A DNA stretch of 64,000 nt from Edaphochlamys debaryana (GCA_016858145.1 JAEHOE010000122.1:1-64000), one strand, 5' to 3'; positions 34,801 through 46,880 are shown, counted from the stretch's first letter. Notes: generated by a model not told the origin, from the sequence alone. Translations and numbers: made by a program.

Positions 34801-37800
34801 TAAGAGTGAGAGAGGGGAGATGAGATCAGACGAGGATGAAAGAGCGTAGGATGGGAGGGGGGGGTAGACCTTGAACGGGGCCTCCGGTATGGCGCTCTGG
34901 GTGGGTGGGCGGGAAAGGTGGTGATAAGGAGGGAGGGCGACGGGGGAGGCTCCTCCTCGGCCGTGCCCCTTTCTCACGGCTCCCTCGAGCACACGCCGCG
35001 CCCCAATTCCCCTTCGCCTCTACCTTCCTCACCCAATCCTTCCCTCCAACCCCCTTACCACCCCACCCCACCTGCTGCCGCGCCAGCTCCTCCCGGTCCG
35101 GCCCCGCCTGCGACTCCTTGAAGGCCCGCGCCACTTCGTCCTCCTTGCGCCGCCGCTTCACGTCACGCTTCTCGGCCTTCTTGCCTGGGAGGGGCGGGCG
35201 GAGGCGGGGCAGGCAGGTGGGTGGGTACAGGAAAGCGCTCTCCTCCCGATAACCAGAAGAGCTCGGGAGCGTTGAGCGGACATCTCGGCATGTATCCTGT
35301 CGAACCTTATCGACCCTTTCCAAAATGAACTAACAAGAACGACAGGTACGTTGAAAGGGTAAGACGGCAATCTCTGTATGGGCCCCACCGCCTCATGCAC
35401 CCGGAAGGTTGAAGCCCTCATGTCAGTCATTTGTCCGTGTACAGAGGCGGCGTGGGCCTGTACGGCACGCCGCCTCCTAACATGGACGAACGAAGACTTC
35501 AAGCCGCCGGTGCACAGGGCCCAGGCCCTGAGACAACCATTCCCTCCGCAACCCCTCGACCGCAGACACGCGCTCTCTGGCCCTCGCCCTCAAGCGGCCC
35601 TTCCCTCCTCCCCGGCACCGCTCGCCCTCGAACCCCACGGCGACCGAACCACGATCGTACACGTCTCAATGTTGCAGAGGAGATGAGCCCTCCCCACCCC
35701 CTCACCCTTGCGCTTGCGCCCCTCCTCCTCCTCCTCGGGCGCCTTCCGCTTCACCTCCCGGAAGCGGAGCACGGTGAGGGCGCGGACCAGCTCGGGGGGG
35801 GCCACGCACTTGCGCTTGCGGACCTGGGGGGGGGAGGGGGGGTGTTTGTTGCTGAGCGGGGACGCGCCGACGCCAGGGAAACCTTGTATGGAGAGGTACA
35901 TACCGCCGTGTTAACCTAATGGTGAGGGGGGAGGGGGGAGGGGGTGTTTGACCCTGAGCGAGAGAGCGTCTAGTTGTTAGTGGGATTGGGGGGAGGAGGG
36001 ACGCGGGAGGAGGGAGGGGGCAGAGCGTGGCGGGAGGTGGTGGCAAGTGAGAGTGCGATTCTGGCGCGGAAAATACACACCCATACCGCCATACGTGGGG
36101 ATCGCTCTCGACCGGAGCTCCTCCGTCCCCCTCTTCCCCCCCCCCCCCTACCAGCCACCAGCTGCACCGCCTCCAGCCCAACCCCCCTCCCCCACACCGT
36201 GTCAAAATACACCCTTCCCTCCCCTCCCCCCTCCCCCCCGCCCCCCCCTCACCAGGTCCGCGACCAGCTGCACCGCCTCCAGCCCCGCCTTGCCCGCGCC
36301 CCCGTCGTCCCCCCCCTCCGCCCCCGCCGCCAGCAGCGCCCGCACGGCCTCGCAGGCCATGGAGCGTGTCTCGGGGTCGTGGGCGGCCATCCGGGGGACC
36401 ACGGCCTGAGGGGGGGGAGGAGAGGGGAGGGGGGGAAGGGGAAAGGGGGGAGCGGAGGATGAAGGGGAAGGGGAGGGCTCCCGACGCGCACCCCGCACCC
36501 GACCCTCGGCACCTCGTGCGGCGCACGCAACCTCAACAACAGCCCGCCTGCGTTGTCCAACTGGTCCGTCGTTCAGCGGGTAGGGGAAACGTCCAAGCGC
36601 GCCGCATCGCCCCCCAGCCCAGAGGCAAGCAGGCCACGCACGCACCAACGCACGCACGCACGGCACGCACGGCACGCCCGCGCGCGCACCTGCAGTATGT
36701 CTGACGTGTAGTTGAAGTGCGGGTGCGCCGCCAGCAGGCCGCTCAGGCAGCGCACCGCCACGCGTGAGTGGCTGAGTGTGCCGGTGCCGGCGCGGACGCA
36801 GTTGGCTGCGTCGAGGAGGGAGCGGAGGTAGGTCTGGGGGGTGGGGGGGTGGGGGGGTCGGTGGGGGGGGATTGGGGCCACAGCCGGGATTTACGAGATG
36901 GCCGTCGCCCGTTCCAAACCCTCACCTCACACCGCCTTCCTCTTCTGTCCCCGCCATTACCCACACTCCCCAACCGTCCAAACGCTCCCCCCCAGCCAAG
37001 CCCCCCCCCCCTCCCCCTCCCCATCCACCCACTCCCACTCCCACTCCCCCTTCTCCGGCTAACCCACTCGCAGCTTGACGCTCTCCCGCTCAGCTCAAAC
37101 ACTCCCCACCCCACCTGGTAGGCCTTGAGCAGAGCCTGCTCGTGGTCCCGCAGCTTGGCAACCTCCTTGCTGACCTGGCGGTTGGTTGGAGCGGTTGGCG
37201 GTTGGGGCGGTCAGCGGTGGAGATCCAGGACCCTGCTCACCTGTAAGCCCCCTTGCCCCCTTCCCCCGCTCCTCACCCGCCTACCCACCCTCCTCGCCCC
37301 TGACCGCAACCCCTCAAACCCCCGGCCATGTCCCCCTGCCCCACGCCCCTGCCCCCCCCCTGCCCCCACCTTGACCTCCAGCTCCTTTTCCGTGGGCGGG
37401 CGGATGCGGTACCCCGGCAGGATGTCCTTGAACACGGCCAGGAGGGACAGCATGGCGAGGCGGGAGACCTGACAGGGGGGGGGGAGGAGGGGAAGGGGGG
37501 GAGGGGAGGCATGTTTGAGTGCTGAGTGGGATCGCGTCGCCTGCGTCCGAGGAGCATAGCAGAACGGGCGGGGCAGGGGAGGAGGCAGGAGGGGGTGGGG
37601 GTGCGGGGCCGCGGTGCCCCGCCCTGCGCCAGCAACCCACCACCAACCGCCAACTACCAGCCACCAACCGCCAACCGACCCACCATGGAATCGCCGTCCG
37701 TTACCAGGGCCTGCAGCGTGCGCAGCTCCCCCATGCCCGCCTCAGGGGAGGCCAGCAACTTCTGGGCGGCAGTGGCCATGACCTGACAGGGGGGGGAGGG

Positions 37801-40655
37801 GGGGGGAGGGGGGGGAGATTTTCGGGGCATTGGAGAGCGGAGGAAGAGATAGAGCGGCCGCCAGCGAGCCCGAGGGGAGGGGGTTTGTTTGAAGCTGATA
37901 AGCGGGGGAGGGGGGGAGGGGGTGGCTTTGCGGGTCGCCTCGCCACGGGATGAGGGGGCAGAGAGATGACATGGGACGTTCGGAGGGGGCTGCACGACCT
38001 GCACCACGCCCGCCCAACCCGCATCCAGTGACCTCCACGCCCCACCCCCCCGCGCCCCCACCTCCTGCAGCTTGGTCCTCCGCTCTGCCGCGTCAAGGCC
38101 CGACAGGTTGAGACCGCGGAGCGCCGGGGGCAGGGCAGCCTCTGGGGGGGGGGGGGCAGGGCAGGGGAAATCTTCGTACGAAAGTGGAGAGCGCAAGGAG
38201 AGGAGGAGGGGAAGAGGCCAGGCGTGGCAGGCAGGCAAGGCGCCCCGCACAGCACCCCGGCCCCACCGGTTCGCCACGGAGTCTTCTTTCCCCCCGTCCA
38301 CCCCACCCCCAGCCCACCCTCGGCCTCCCGCTCGGCAGCCCCAACCCCGCATCCGACCCGAACCTCCCCCCTCCCCCCTCAAGTCCTAAACCCCTAAACC
38401 CACCCTCGGCCTTCTTTGCCGCCGCCGCCGCCCTCCGCTTCTCCTCCTTGGCCCGCGCCTCCGCCTCCTCCGCCGCCTTCCGCTTGTTCTCCGCCAGCGC
38501 CGTCTCCATGTCATCGGTGATGGTCACTCCCTCCACCTAGGGGGGGGGGGGTGGAGGCAGCGGGGGTTGCGGACAAGGGGCATTGTGCGGCCCTCCACGC
38601 TTGCCACCCGCAGCCCCCTAACCGCTTCCTCAAGCTCCCTCCTCCCGGCCCCTCCTCCGCCACCACACACACCACACCACCCCGGGATTGCATCGGTCGG
38701 GGTGCGCTTCGGTACCGCGGGCTGCTCGGTTCGCATGTCTGCTCTGCTCTGCTGTGCCCTTCTGCGCCGCCGGCGGGCTGCACCAGCTCTAGCTTACCCC
38801 ACTATTACCAGCTACACACAAAGGCTCTGACGCGGCTGCAGCGGCGACACAAACGTAACGGGTTCGGGATGGGCGGGATGGGTCGGGCTTCGGAGTCCCC
38901 GGGCTTTCGGCGCCGTATCTAAGGCCGGCCGGCTAGTCACCGCACCTACGTTTTCTCGGGCTTCACACGAGCAGCCACTCACACCCCACCCCACCCCCCG
39001 CACCTGAATGGCTGCCACCGCCGCCAGAGCCTCCTGCATAGCCTCGTCCGCCTCCCCCTTGCCCCGGCGGCCCCCGCGGCGGCCCTCGCCCTCCTTTGTG
39101 AACACCACCTGGCGGGGGGGGGGAGGGGGGGAGGGAGGGGGGTGGAGGGGATGAAGGACAGGCAAGCACGGGGAGTAGTTCGATTGCTGACTAGGCCCCC
39201 ACACGTATCTTAAACCCCGTCGCTCCAACCCCTACGTCCCCAGCCCCATCGGTCCCCACCTCCCCGGCCGAATGCCCACCACATGCCCACCATCCCGGGC
39301 CTCCCCACCCACCCCATCCCAGCCCCCCCCCCCCCCGCACCTCGCCCGTTATCGTCTTGATGGGCAGCCCCCCCGCAGCAGCCGCCCGGTCCTTGGGGTC
39401 AACCTGGAGGAGGTTGGTTAGCGGTCAGCGGTTGGTAGCGGTCGGTTGCGTGCATGCTCCCCATCCTCCTCCCACCGTGCCTGGCCCGATGCAGCCCAGC
39501 CTAGCCTCTTGCACCGCCAGCCGTTGATGGATCGTGGGCCAACACAGCCCCCAGCTGCCCAGGGCGTCTTTCCCGCGCGCCCCATTCGGTCTGGCCGTCC
39601 GCCGCCCTCCCGCTGGCCGCACCCACTCCCGCCCGTGGCACCCATCCCCTCACCCCATTCCCCCGGTAACACAGGGCCCGACCTGCATGCACCTCCTCTC
39701 TGTCTATAGATGCTCAGGACTGTGCCTTAGTGCAGTCTACGCCCCAACCCCAGCCCCCAACCTCCAAACTCCAACCGTCAAACCCCAACCGCCCCGCGCC
39801 GCACCTTGTGGCGGCGGGGCGCCTGCTCGTACGCCTCCTCCTCCTCGTCGGACCCGGCGGCGCGGTGCCGCGACGCCTTGCGGGCCCCCTCCTCATCCTC
39901 GTCCTCGTCATCCTCGCTCCCCCCCTCCTCGCCCTCGCCCCCCTCCCCCGCCTCCGCCGCCGCCTTGCGCGCCTCCGCCGCGTCCCGCGCCTGCTTCTCC
40001 TGCTTAGCCCGAATTGACCTGACGGGGGCGGAGACAGGTTAGGGGGAGGATGGGCTTACGTAAGAGCACGGGGTCCCCGGAAAAGGAACCCTAGCGTGCT
40101 GGACCGGCACGGGTTGTGACGGCACAGCGACCCCCAACCCCCGCCCCACCCCGCGTCGACGCCCCCTCTTGCTGGGCTGTTTACCCCCCGCCCGCCCCTA
40201 GCACTAGCTTCCCAGCTGGAGGCGTCCCCCGCTCGACGCACTTGTCTAGCTCCTTGCTGTCGAGGTTCTCCAGGAAGCCGATGCGTCGGCCATGCTCCTT
40301 GACGAACTCCAGGTCCTCGTCGCTGACGTCCAGGTCGGACGCCTGGGCGTCTACGCCGGCAGCGTCCACCTCAGGCAACTCGATGTCCTGCAGAGACGCG
40401 CCGCCGCCGCCCTTCTGCATGGCGATGACAGCCCGAAGCGCGTTAGCGAGCTTCCGCGACATGGCGATTTGAGAACGCGATAAACACCAAGCGCAGTCGT
40501 AGATACGTTATCAAACTTACGTTGGGCTTTGGCTTCTTGCCCTTGTGCGCATGCTGAGGCTTCTTCTTCTGCGCGCCGCCCCCGGCACTGCCTCCACCTT
40601 GTCGCGGCCCTCCTTGCTTGCCCTGTGGCTTCCCGCCCTTGGGCTTCTTGCCCAT
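31888..40655 (-). CDS. NOC3: Nucleolar complex protein 3 homolog
   Basis: Twenty exons: 40655-40521, 40450-40242, 40018-39805, 39403-39341, 39108-39004, 38536-38404, 38141-38062, 37782-37684, 37468-37370, 37174-37115, 36833-36690, 36405-36253, 35823-35706, 35184-35072, 34658-34345, 34139-34010, 33864-33796, 33681-33490, 33195-33020, 32812-31888; 1176 residues, phase closed throughout. Noc3 with Noc2 escorts pre-60S ribosomes through nucleolus and nucleoplasm, and has replication-licensing roles in yeast. Family marks: basic N terminus MGKKPKGGKPQGKQ; SRLAMLSLLAVFKDILPGYR then IRPPTEKE; LRDHEQALLKAYQ; LSGLLAAHPHFNY; VPRMAAHDPETRSMACEAVR; LRFREVKRKAPEE; YTHLISVDYMADLMACFMDL; and, in the CBF/Mak21-like part, PSEAGALSTTLWEICHASGA. 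Long Asp/Glu, Gly/Ser and Ala inserts are lineage padding. Exon 2's acceptor (GGAAG) is weak. It shares an upstream region with RBM34. Confidence 0.88.
34745..34905 (-). repeat. Two acceptor echoes of NOC3 exon 15
   Basis: The real exon starts CAG|AGCGCCATGCTCGAGG (SAMLEALFEVYF) at 34658. Copies start at 34778 (reads STMFEAPFEAY) and 34896 (reads SAIPEAPFKVY), each behind a CAG acceptor. Spacings are 120 and 118 bp. Each copy keeps about 35 nt of exon start before running into C-rich sequence. Confidence 0.78.
35840..35880. repeat. Dispersed element GTGTTTGTTGCTGAGCGGGR
   Basis: GGGGTGTTTGTTGCTGAGCGGGGACGCGCCGACGC-like sequence in a NOC3 intron. An inverted near-identical copy is at 23636-23674, and shorter ones at 22617-22636 and 37503-37550. 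All lie in introns. Confidence 0.6.
36149..36215 (-). repeat. Donor-side echo of NOC3 exon 12 with TTTTGACACGG spacer
   Basis: Minus strand GGGCTGGAGGCGGTGCAGCTGG (GLEAVQLV) repeats the end of exon 12; the shared word at 36161 lies 107 bp from the real one at 36268. Between them is GTGTATTTTGACACGGTGTG, the same spacer as in the 98-bp array at 23.9-24.9 kb, in the same position relative to the echo. Confidence 0.78.
38914..38985. repeat. Dispersed intronic repeat, copy 2 of 3
   Basis: GGCCGGCCGGCTAGTCACCG followed by CACCTACGTTTTCTCGGGC and ACGAGCAGCCACTCACACC. It matches 12497-12572 and 58645-58706, and lies in a NOC3 intron. Confidence 0.6.
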
Positions 40656-41222
40656 TCTTCAACTACCGTTGTTCTACCCGCCGCGGATGGGTTCGTGTGA
40701 CAGCTTTGGCAAGAGGTGCGCTAATCTACGCTACACTAGCTGCGTGTGAGAGTCGACGGGTGAACAGTAGGTGCGAGACGGCCGGTAATGGCGAGATAGG
40801 GCAGGGGGAACCTGCCGGACCTCAGGGGTGCGATCGCGTCGGCCGGGATGCACGCCTCCAAAACTGTTCCTCGCAGTCTGGGAAGTTGGCACTTGGACTT
40901 GGACGCTGCATCAGCACTGGCAGGTGCTTGAGAGGGCAGGGGTGATGTGTCGCATCGCTGGGCGGAGGCGCCTGCACGCCGGGGAGTGCCGGAACTTCGG
41001 GCACGGGGTGTCGCCGGGTTCGTGTGGCCCGTCCGGGCGTCCCTCTCAACCTGGAACACCCACACACTTCACTCTCGGGTCCCATATCCACACGAGTGTT
41101 ACGCAGCACCTACGTCTGTCGCGTTGTCCGTCGTCGCGGCCATGCGCATGCCCCCAGGCAACTTGTGATATTTACGCTTCGACAGGCTGAACTAGTAGGA
41201 ATTGTTCTGTGACCGTGTTGCC
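40656..41222. promoter_or_regulatory. Shared divergent promoter of NOC3 and RBM34
   Basis: 567 bp separate the two start codons, which face away from each other. Both genes encode nucleolar pre-60S assembly factors, so shared control is plausible. No specific binding site could be assigned. Confidence 0.55.
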
Positions 41223-44200
41223 ATGTCATTATTCGGAAACCTGTTTGGTGCAAAAGGCGGCGGTTCGGGAGCCGGCGCAAGCCTGTTCGCTACCGACAGC
41301 AAGTTCAAGGCTTCCGAGGAAGCTCCAAAGACCATATTTACGGCCGACAAGCCCGCTGATACCGACGGAGCCAAGTCAGGCAAGAAGCGGAAGGCAAATG
41401 TCGATGCCGCCGCCGACACAGCCAAACCGACCGCCAAGCCGGCAGCTGCTGTAGACGCGGACGGTGGCGGCAAGAAGAAAGACAAGAAGCGGGCAGCGGC
41501 GGAGGAGCCGGCTCCGGTTGCTGCTGCAGGCGGGAAGGCCAAGAAAGGCGCTGCCGCGGCTGCTGCTGCTGTAGCTGCTGTGCCCCAGCCCAAAGCCGCC
41601 CAGGGCAACGCGGCGGCGGAGGCCCGGCCCGGCAAGAAACAGAAGGCCAGTGCTGAGCCCCCCGCCCCCGCCCCCGCCAAGCCTGCCCCCGCCAAGCCTG
41701 CCGCCGCGGCCAAGCCCGCCGGCAAGGCCGCCGCTCCCGCCGGCAAGGCCGCTGCTGCCGCCGCCAGGCTGCCCGCCGCCACCGTCGGCGCGGCGGCTTC
41801 CAAGCAGGCCGGCAAGGCCGCCGCCAAGGCAGCGCTCGCCAGCCGGGCCCTGGAGGCCAGCCTTGATGCCAAGGGCAAGGGCAAGGGCGGTGGCGGGGCC
41901 GCTGCGGGCGGCAAGCGCAAGGGCGCGCCGCCGCCGCAGCCCGAGCCCGACTCTGGGTCGGACGCGGACGACGAGGACGAGGGCAGCGGGGATGACGTGG
42001 ACCTGTCTGACGTGGACGATGAGCTGGACGAGATGGACGAGTTGGACGAGATGGAGGATGGGGAGGACGAGGAGGATGAGGGCGAGGACGAGGAGGAGGG
42101 CATGAGGGCTGACTACGGCCCCGGCAGCAGCGAGGATGAGGAGATGGTCGGGATGGACGGGGACGGGGATGAGGACGAGGACGAGGATGACTTAGAGGAG
42201 GATGCCGGGGAGGGCGAGGAGGGCGACGATGAGGAGGCTGGCTCGGACGGGGACGCGGAGGAGGACGCCGAGGCGGAGGAGGGGGCTGCGGCAGAGCCCG
42301 CCGCGGCCGCGGCGGAGGGTGGCGAGCCGGCGGCCAAGCGGCCGCGCCTGAGCGCGCAGCAGGAGGCGGAGAAGCTATCCCGCACCGTGTTTGTGGGCAA
42401 CCTGCCGCCCTCGCTGGTGGGAGCCGCCAACGCGCGCAGGACGCTCAAGCGCCTGTTCGCGGGGTTCGGGGAGGTGGAGACGGTGCGGCTGCGGGCGGTG
42501 CCGCTGCAGGTGGGGAGGGGCGGGGGAGGGGGTGTGGGGAGGGGAGGGGAGGGAATTGGGTGGGGAGATGGGGGCGGGGGAGAGGGGAGGCGCCCTGCTG
42601 CCGATAGTGCCGATTGCCTCCGCTCTGCTTTCCCGCCTCTTGGTCTCCCCAGACGCAAGGCCCTGTCCCCCGCCCACACCCCTGACCCCACCAACTCACG
42701 CCCGGCCCCCGCACCCCGCCTGCCCCCGCCTCCCGCACCCCTCTCCCCCCCCCAGCCCGACGTGGGCCTCCCCCGCCGCACTGCCATTCTGGCGGGCAAG
42801 CTGGACTCGGAGCGGGGGCTGCCGGGGGCTGCCTACGTGGTCTTCAAGTCACAGGCGAGTGGGGGGGAGCTGCAGGAGGTTTGAAGGGGTTTAACTAGGG
42901 CTTTGATGGGGGTTTTGACCCCGCACCCTACCCTCTTGCAGGCGGGAGCCACGGCGGCTCTGGCGGCCAACATGCAGGTGGGTGGGGGCCGGAAGGGCAC
43001 GGGCGGGGGGCTTCTCCCATGACTTCCAAGGACTTGCGGTAGGCGCCGGGGCGCGTCCCTGACCGACTCATCCACTCGCCAACCCTTCCCACAACTCCTG
43101 ACTTGCCCTGCCCTAACCAACTCCCCGCCTTTCGGCCCAGGTGGTGGAGGGCAACACCCTCCCCCGTTCCCACACCTCCTGACCTCCTCCCCACCCCCCA
43201 ACTCCCCCACCCTCCTTTCCCCACCCCTTCCCCCTTCCCCCGCCCCAGGTGGTGGAGGGCAACCACATCCGAGTGGATCGCGCCGCTCCGCCCTCGGGCT
43301 CGGCCGCCGCCAAGGCCGCCAAGGAGGCAGCGGCCAGGAAGAAGCGGGGGGCGCGGGGCGAGGGCGGCGACAGCGGCAGCAGCGACGACGAGGAGGCGGC
43401 CGCGGGCAACGTGTACGACCCCACGCGCTCCGTGTTCGTGGGCAACATGCCCTTCCAGGTCGGCAGGGGGGGTGCAAGGGGGTGGCAGGGGGTTGGGTTG
43501 GGGACACGGGGGCGGGTGCGGGGTAGCGGGAGCGGGAGCGAGGGCGTTTTGGAGGGGCGTGGTACTTGGGGGTCGGGGTGTTGGGGGTTGCTGGACGGCC
43601 CCTCCGCCCGTACCCCTACCCCAACCCCAGCTCGCGTTGGTAGAGGGCTTGACATCTTCCCCTCGTCCTTCCCCCCGCACCCTCCCCCTCTCCTCTTCCC
43701 CTGCGGCCCCAGCTCATCTCTTGCCGCTCGTAAAGATACCCCCGTACCCCTCCCTCCCTCCCAGCCCATTCCCTTCTCCCTGCACCTCTCTCCATACCCC
43801 CCTCTCCTCCCATTCCTCCCCCCCCCCCAGGTCACCGACGAGGAGCTCATCTCGCTGCTGCTGGAGCAGGCGCCCGCGCACCCCGCCCTGGCGGACAGCG
43901 TGGAGGCGGTGCGGGTGGTGCGGGACAAGGCCACAAACATCGGCAAGGTGGGGGCGGGGGATGCGGGCGGGTTGGGGGCGGGCGGGTTGGGGGCGGGCGG
44001 GTTGGGGGCGGGCGGGTTGGGGGCGGGGGTGAGGGCGGGGGCCGGGGCGGAGGGAAGGGGGAGGGGGTCCTGGAGCTTCGCGGGCCGAGGCAAACAGCGT
44101 GGGCAAGGTGGGGGATGAGCCGGAGCGGAAGACAGGAAAGGGGAGTGGCGCGGGCTCCCCAACGACTCCTGTGCCTCTACTCCTATCCCAAGAGCTCCCG

Positions 44201-45381
44201 CACCCCTCCCCCTCCTCCCTCCTCCGCAGGGCTTCGCCTTCGTGCTCTTCAAGACCCCGGCCGCCGCGCGCGCCGCGCTCTCCCTCAACGGCACACCCCT
44301 GCGCAAGCGCCCGCTGCGCATCAAGAAGGCCTCGCTGGCAGCGGCCGCCGCCGCCAAGGGCGTCGAGGTCGGCGGCCGGGGCCGCGGCGGCGCGGCGGGG
44401 CGGGGCGGCCGGGGCGGCCGCGGGGGCCGCGGCGGCCGGGGCGCGGTCGCGGCCGACCCCAGCACCTGGCGCGGTCTGCAGACCAAGGGCACAGTCACAA
44501 CAGGGCTGCGACAGAAGAAGGAGAAGCCCTCGCAGAAGGACGCGCCTTCGAACCGGGTGCGATCGGACAAGCGGCCGGCGGTGGCGGCGCGCAAGGCGGC
44601 GGCGAAGGAGGGAGGCGAGACGGTGGGGGCGCGCGCGGCCGCGGCCGCGCCGGAGTTCCGGCGGGGGCGGGACGAGGAGGCCGGCGAGGGCGGCGGCCGG
44701 GGCCGCGGCCGCGGCGGGTTCCGCGGCGGCCGGGGCGGGGAGGGGCGCGGCGGCCGGTTCGGGGGGCGCGGGCGCAGCTCCGGCTTTGGCGGTGAGGACA
44801 GGGGTGACGGCGGCCGGGGCCGCGGCCGGGGCCGCAGCGCCGGGTTCGGAGGCGAGGGCCGGGGCGACGGCGGCCGGGGCCGGGGCCGCAGCTCTGGTTT
44901 CGGCGGGGAGGGCCGTGGCCGCGGCCGGAGCTCGGGCTTTGGCGGAGAGGGCAGGGGTGACGGTGGCCGCGGCCGGGGCCGCGGCCGGAGCTCGGGCTTT
45001 GGCGGGGAGGGCCGCGGTGACGGCGGTCGCGGCCGCGGGCGGGGCCGCGGTTTCTCTTCCAGCCCCGGGCGCGGCGGCTTTTCGTCCAGTCCTGGGCGCG
45101 GGTTCAGCCGTGACGGCGGCGACGGCGGCGGCGGCCGGGGCCGCGGCGGGTTCAGCCGTGACGGCGGCGAGGGGGGTGGCGGCTTCCGGGGCCGCGGCGG
45201 CTTCGGCGGTCGGAGCAGCCGGGGCGGCCGCGGCGGCTTCGGACGGGATGGCGGCGGCCGGGGCGGGGGTGGCCGGGACGGGGGCGGCCGCGGCGGCGGC
45301 TTCCGCGGCGGCCGGGGCGGCGGCTTCAGGGGTGGGCGGGGCGGGGGCCGCGGGGGCGGCCGGGGCAGGGGCAGGGGGTAA
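41223..45381 (+). CDS. RBM34: RBM34/Nop12-type nucleolar RNA-binding protein
   Basis: Six exons: 41223-42509, 42756-42854, 42942-42977, 43249-43458, 43831-43947, 44230-45381; 966 residues. Nop12/RBM34 proteins bind rRNA precursors in 60S biogenesis (5.8S processing in yeast). The N terminus (about 385 residues) is Lys/Ala-rich, then acidic Asp/Glu runs. RRM1 begins RTVFVGNLPPSL near residue 387 (RNP2 VFVGNL) and continues with GFGEVETVRLRAVPL and AAYVVFKSQ (RNP1-like). RRM2 has RSVFVGNMPF near 535, VRVVRDKATNIGKGFAFVLF and LRIKKASL. Two RRMs with a long first one and the V-R-D-x-x-T-x-x-G-K-G-F signature are typical of the family. The last ~320 residues are RGG/GRG/FGG repeats, an arginine-methylation type tail longer than usual. 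Exon 2 ends at CAG|GCGAGT, a likely GC-AG intron; using a GT 33 nt later would add 11 residues that do not fit the RRM. Confidence 0.86.
43133..43157 (+). repeat. Acceptor echo of RBM34 exon 4
   Basis: CCCAG|GTGGTGGAGGGCAAC at 43136-43155 exactly repeats the start of exon 4 (43249) with its acceptor, 108 bp upstream. After the copy the sequence turns C-rich. Confidence 0.8.
43963..44025. repeat. 15-bp minisatellite, 4 copies
   Basis: GCGGGCGGGTTGGGG repeated four times at the start of RBM34 intron 5. G-rich, with quadruplex-forming potential. Confidence 0.85.
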
Positions 45382-46471
45382 GCTGGGGGTCGGGTGGGCC
45401 GGTGCGGGCCGGTGCAGTTGGGCAGCTGTTGTTGCTTGTTTGACTCAGCATAGGTTTGATGGCGACCCGATGGGGCTGATTGGGCCGTTGGGCAGAGCGA
45501 TGCCTGTCACAGGAGTGCCATGCTGCTAGGAGCCAAAAGCTACACGCCTGTTATCGTTGTGGCTGTTGTCGGACTTGTGGCCTGTTTGTGATGGCCAATG
45601 TCTTGAATACGAGGCGCCTGGTGGCGCGGGGGAGGGCCTAGTGGGGCTGGCAACGCTCCAGCGAAGCGATTCGCACTTTGGCAGGCTCGAGCCCGGCTGG
45701 CGGGGGCTGGTTCGGTCTTTGGTGGCAGCAGCGCTGAGCTGAGGTGTTTGTCAGGGTCGGGTTTGAAGCAAAGCGCAATGCAGCGCAGTGCACGATGGCA
45801 CGCTTGGTATTCGTCAGGGTCGGGTTGGGGAGGGTCGTGGCATGATGCTCGGAACGTAGCGGTTGTAAGCACGTCAGTGGGCTCTGTGCGCTCTGCCCGG
45901 CCCTCACTCTGCTGGTGCGACGGGGCGTGCTCCTGTGCTCCGGCTCCCCTCCCCGCCTCGGTCGCCAGCCTGCAGCAGGCTTGGCAGCGACCGCATCGAC
46001 AGCGGCCTGCGGGGTCCCTCAAGCGCTGCGCTTCATTGATGTCTTTTACTCCCTCACTGGAGCCCCTTGGCAGTCAGGCGGAGGTGCCGGCGTGCGAAGG
46101 CCGCGCAAAGCTGACCAGATTGCTCGTATTGCCGTCGAAGAGTCCAGTGTGGACAGGTTCCGGAGGGGGATGCCGAGGTTGAGGCAGGGAGGCGGAGATG
46201 CCTCAGCGCTCAGCCCTAGGCTAGCCGGCTAGGGGGGCCAGAGTGACGTGTGGCCGTGTGCCCAATGAAGCGGGAACGAATGTTGGCGTCCGCCAGTCCA
46301 GCCTGAATGGCATCGACAGGGCTGGGCCTGGGCCTGGGCTGCAGTCCGCTGAGGGTGCCCACAGCACCCGTCCCGCCCCCTCCCTGGCGCCTGGCAGCAA
46401 CCGGGCGACGGTACCGCCTGCGCTGCATGTCCATGGCCCCCTGTCGCAACTAGCCTCACGGCAAGCCGAAC
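45382..46471. other. RBM34 3' region
   Basis: TGTAA at 45864-45868 is the likely poly(A) signal, 483 nt after the stop. A direct repeat around 45744-45762 and 45805-45822 shares GTCAGGGTCGGGTTTG/GTCAGGGTCGGGTTGG. No supported exon. Confidence 0.45.
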
Positions 46472-46880
46472 CGCAGTGGGGCCACCGTGGGCTGGGCAGC
46501 CGTGCATCACGGGAAGCAGCAAGCATCATTCGGACGGGTAGGCGCGCGGGAAGTCCATGTTTAGGCACACGTCAGCTCGCCATGGGCGCGCTCTGCCCTG
46601 ACAGCATCTCCGCAGCCGCCCCTGCTGTCCCGCCACTTGCTCCTCGCAGCTGCACCAACACCATGACGTAGCGACAGGCCCCCCCTGCCACGCAGATTTC
46701 CAGCCTCCTTCCGCCGACGCGCTCATGGTAACTCTGGCCCCATCTTTGCACCACGTCTCGTAGGGGAGCCTCCCAGCCCTGGGTGCAGCGCCAATGGCAT
46801 CCAGCCGTAAGCGGACGAAAGTGGACGTTTGCGAGGCCTTCCTAGCAAATCTCCAAACTAGGGGCGATGTCGAGCTGGAC
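46472..46880 (+). pseudogene. Truncated duplicate of the kinase promoter and first exon
   Basis: 409 bp match 49149-49557 almost base for base. They include about 320 bp upstream of the kinase ATG and the first 29 codons (MASSRKRTKVDVCEAFLANL...). Homology stops abruptly after GAGCTGGAC at 46880. The copied frame then reads LYVDTYRGLE and stops, so only a 39-residue peptide could be made from ATG 46794. The rest of the kinase gene is absent here. Confidence 0.85.

Noticed and set aside
44101..44113. Donor echo of RBM34 exon 5 (GGCAAGGTGGGGG)
   Set aside because: Only 13 bp of G-rich sequence match; too short to separate from chance.
44099..45529. 476-codon Ala/Arg-rich plus-strand ORF
   Set aside because: Frame-shifted shadow of the RBM34 RGG tail.
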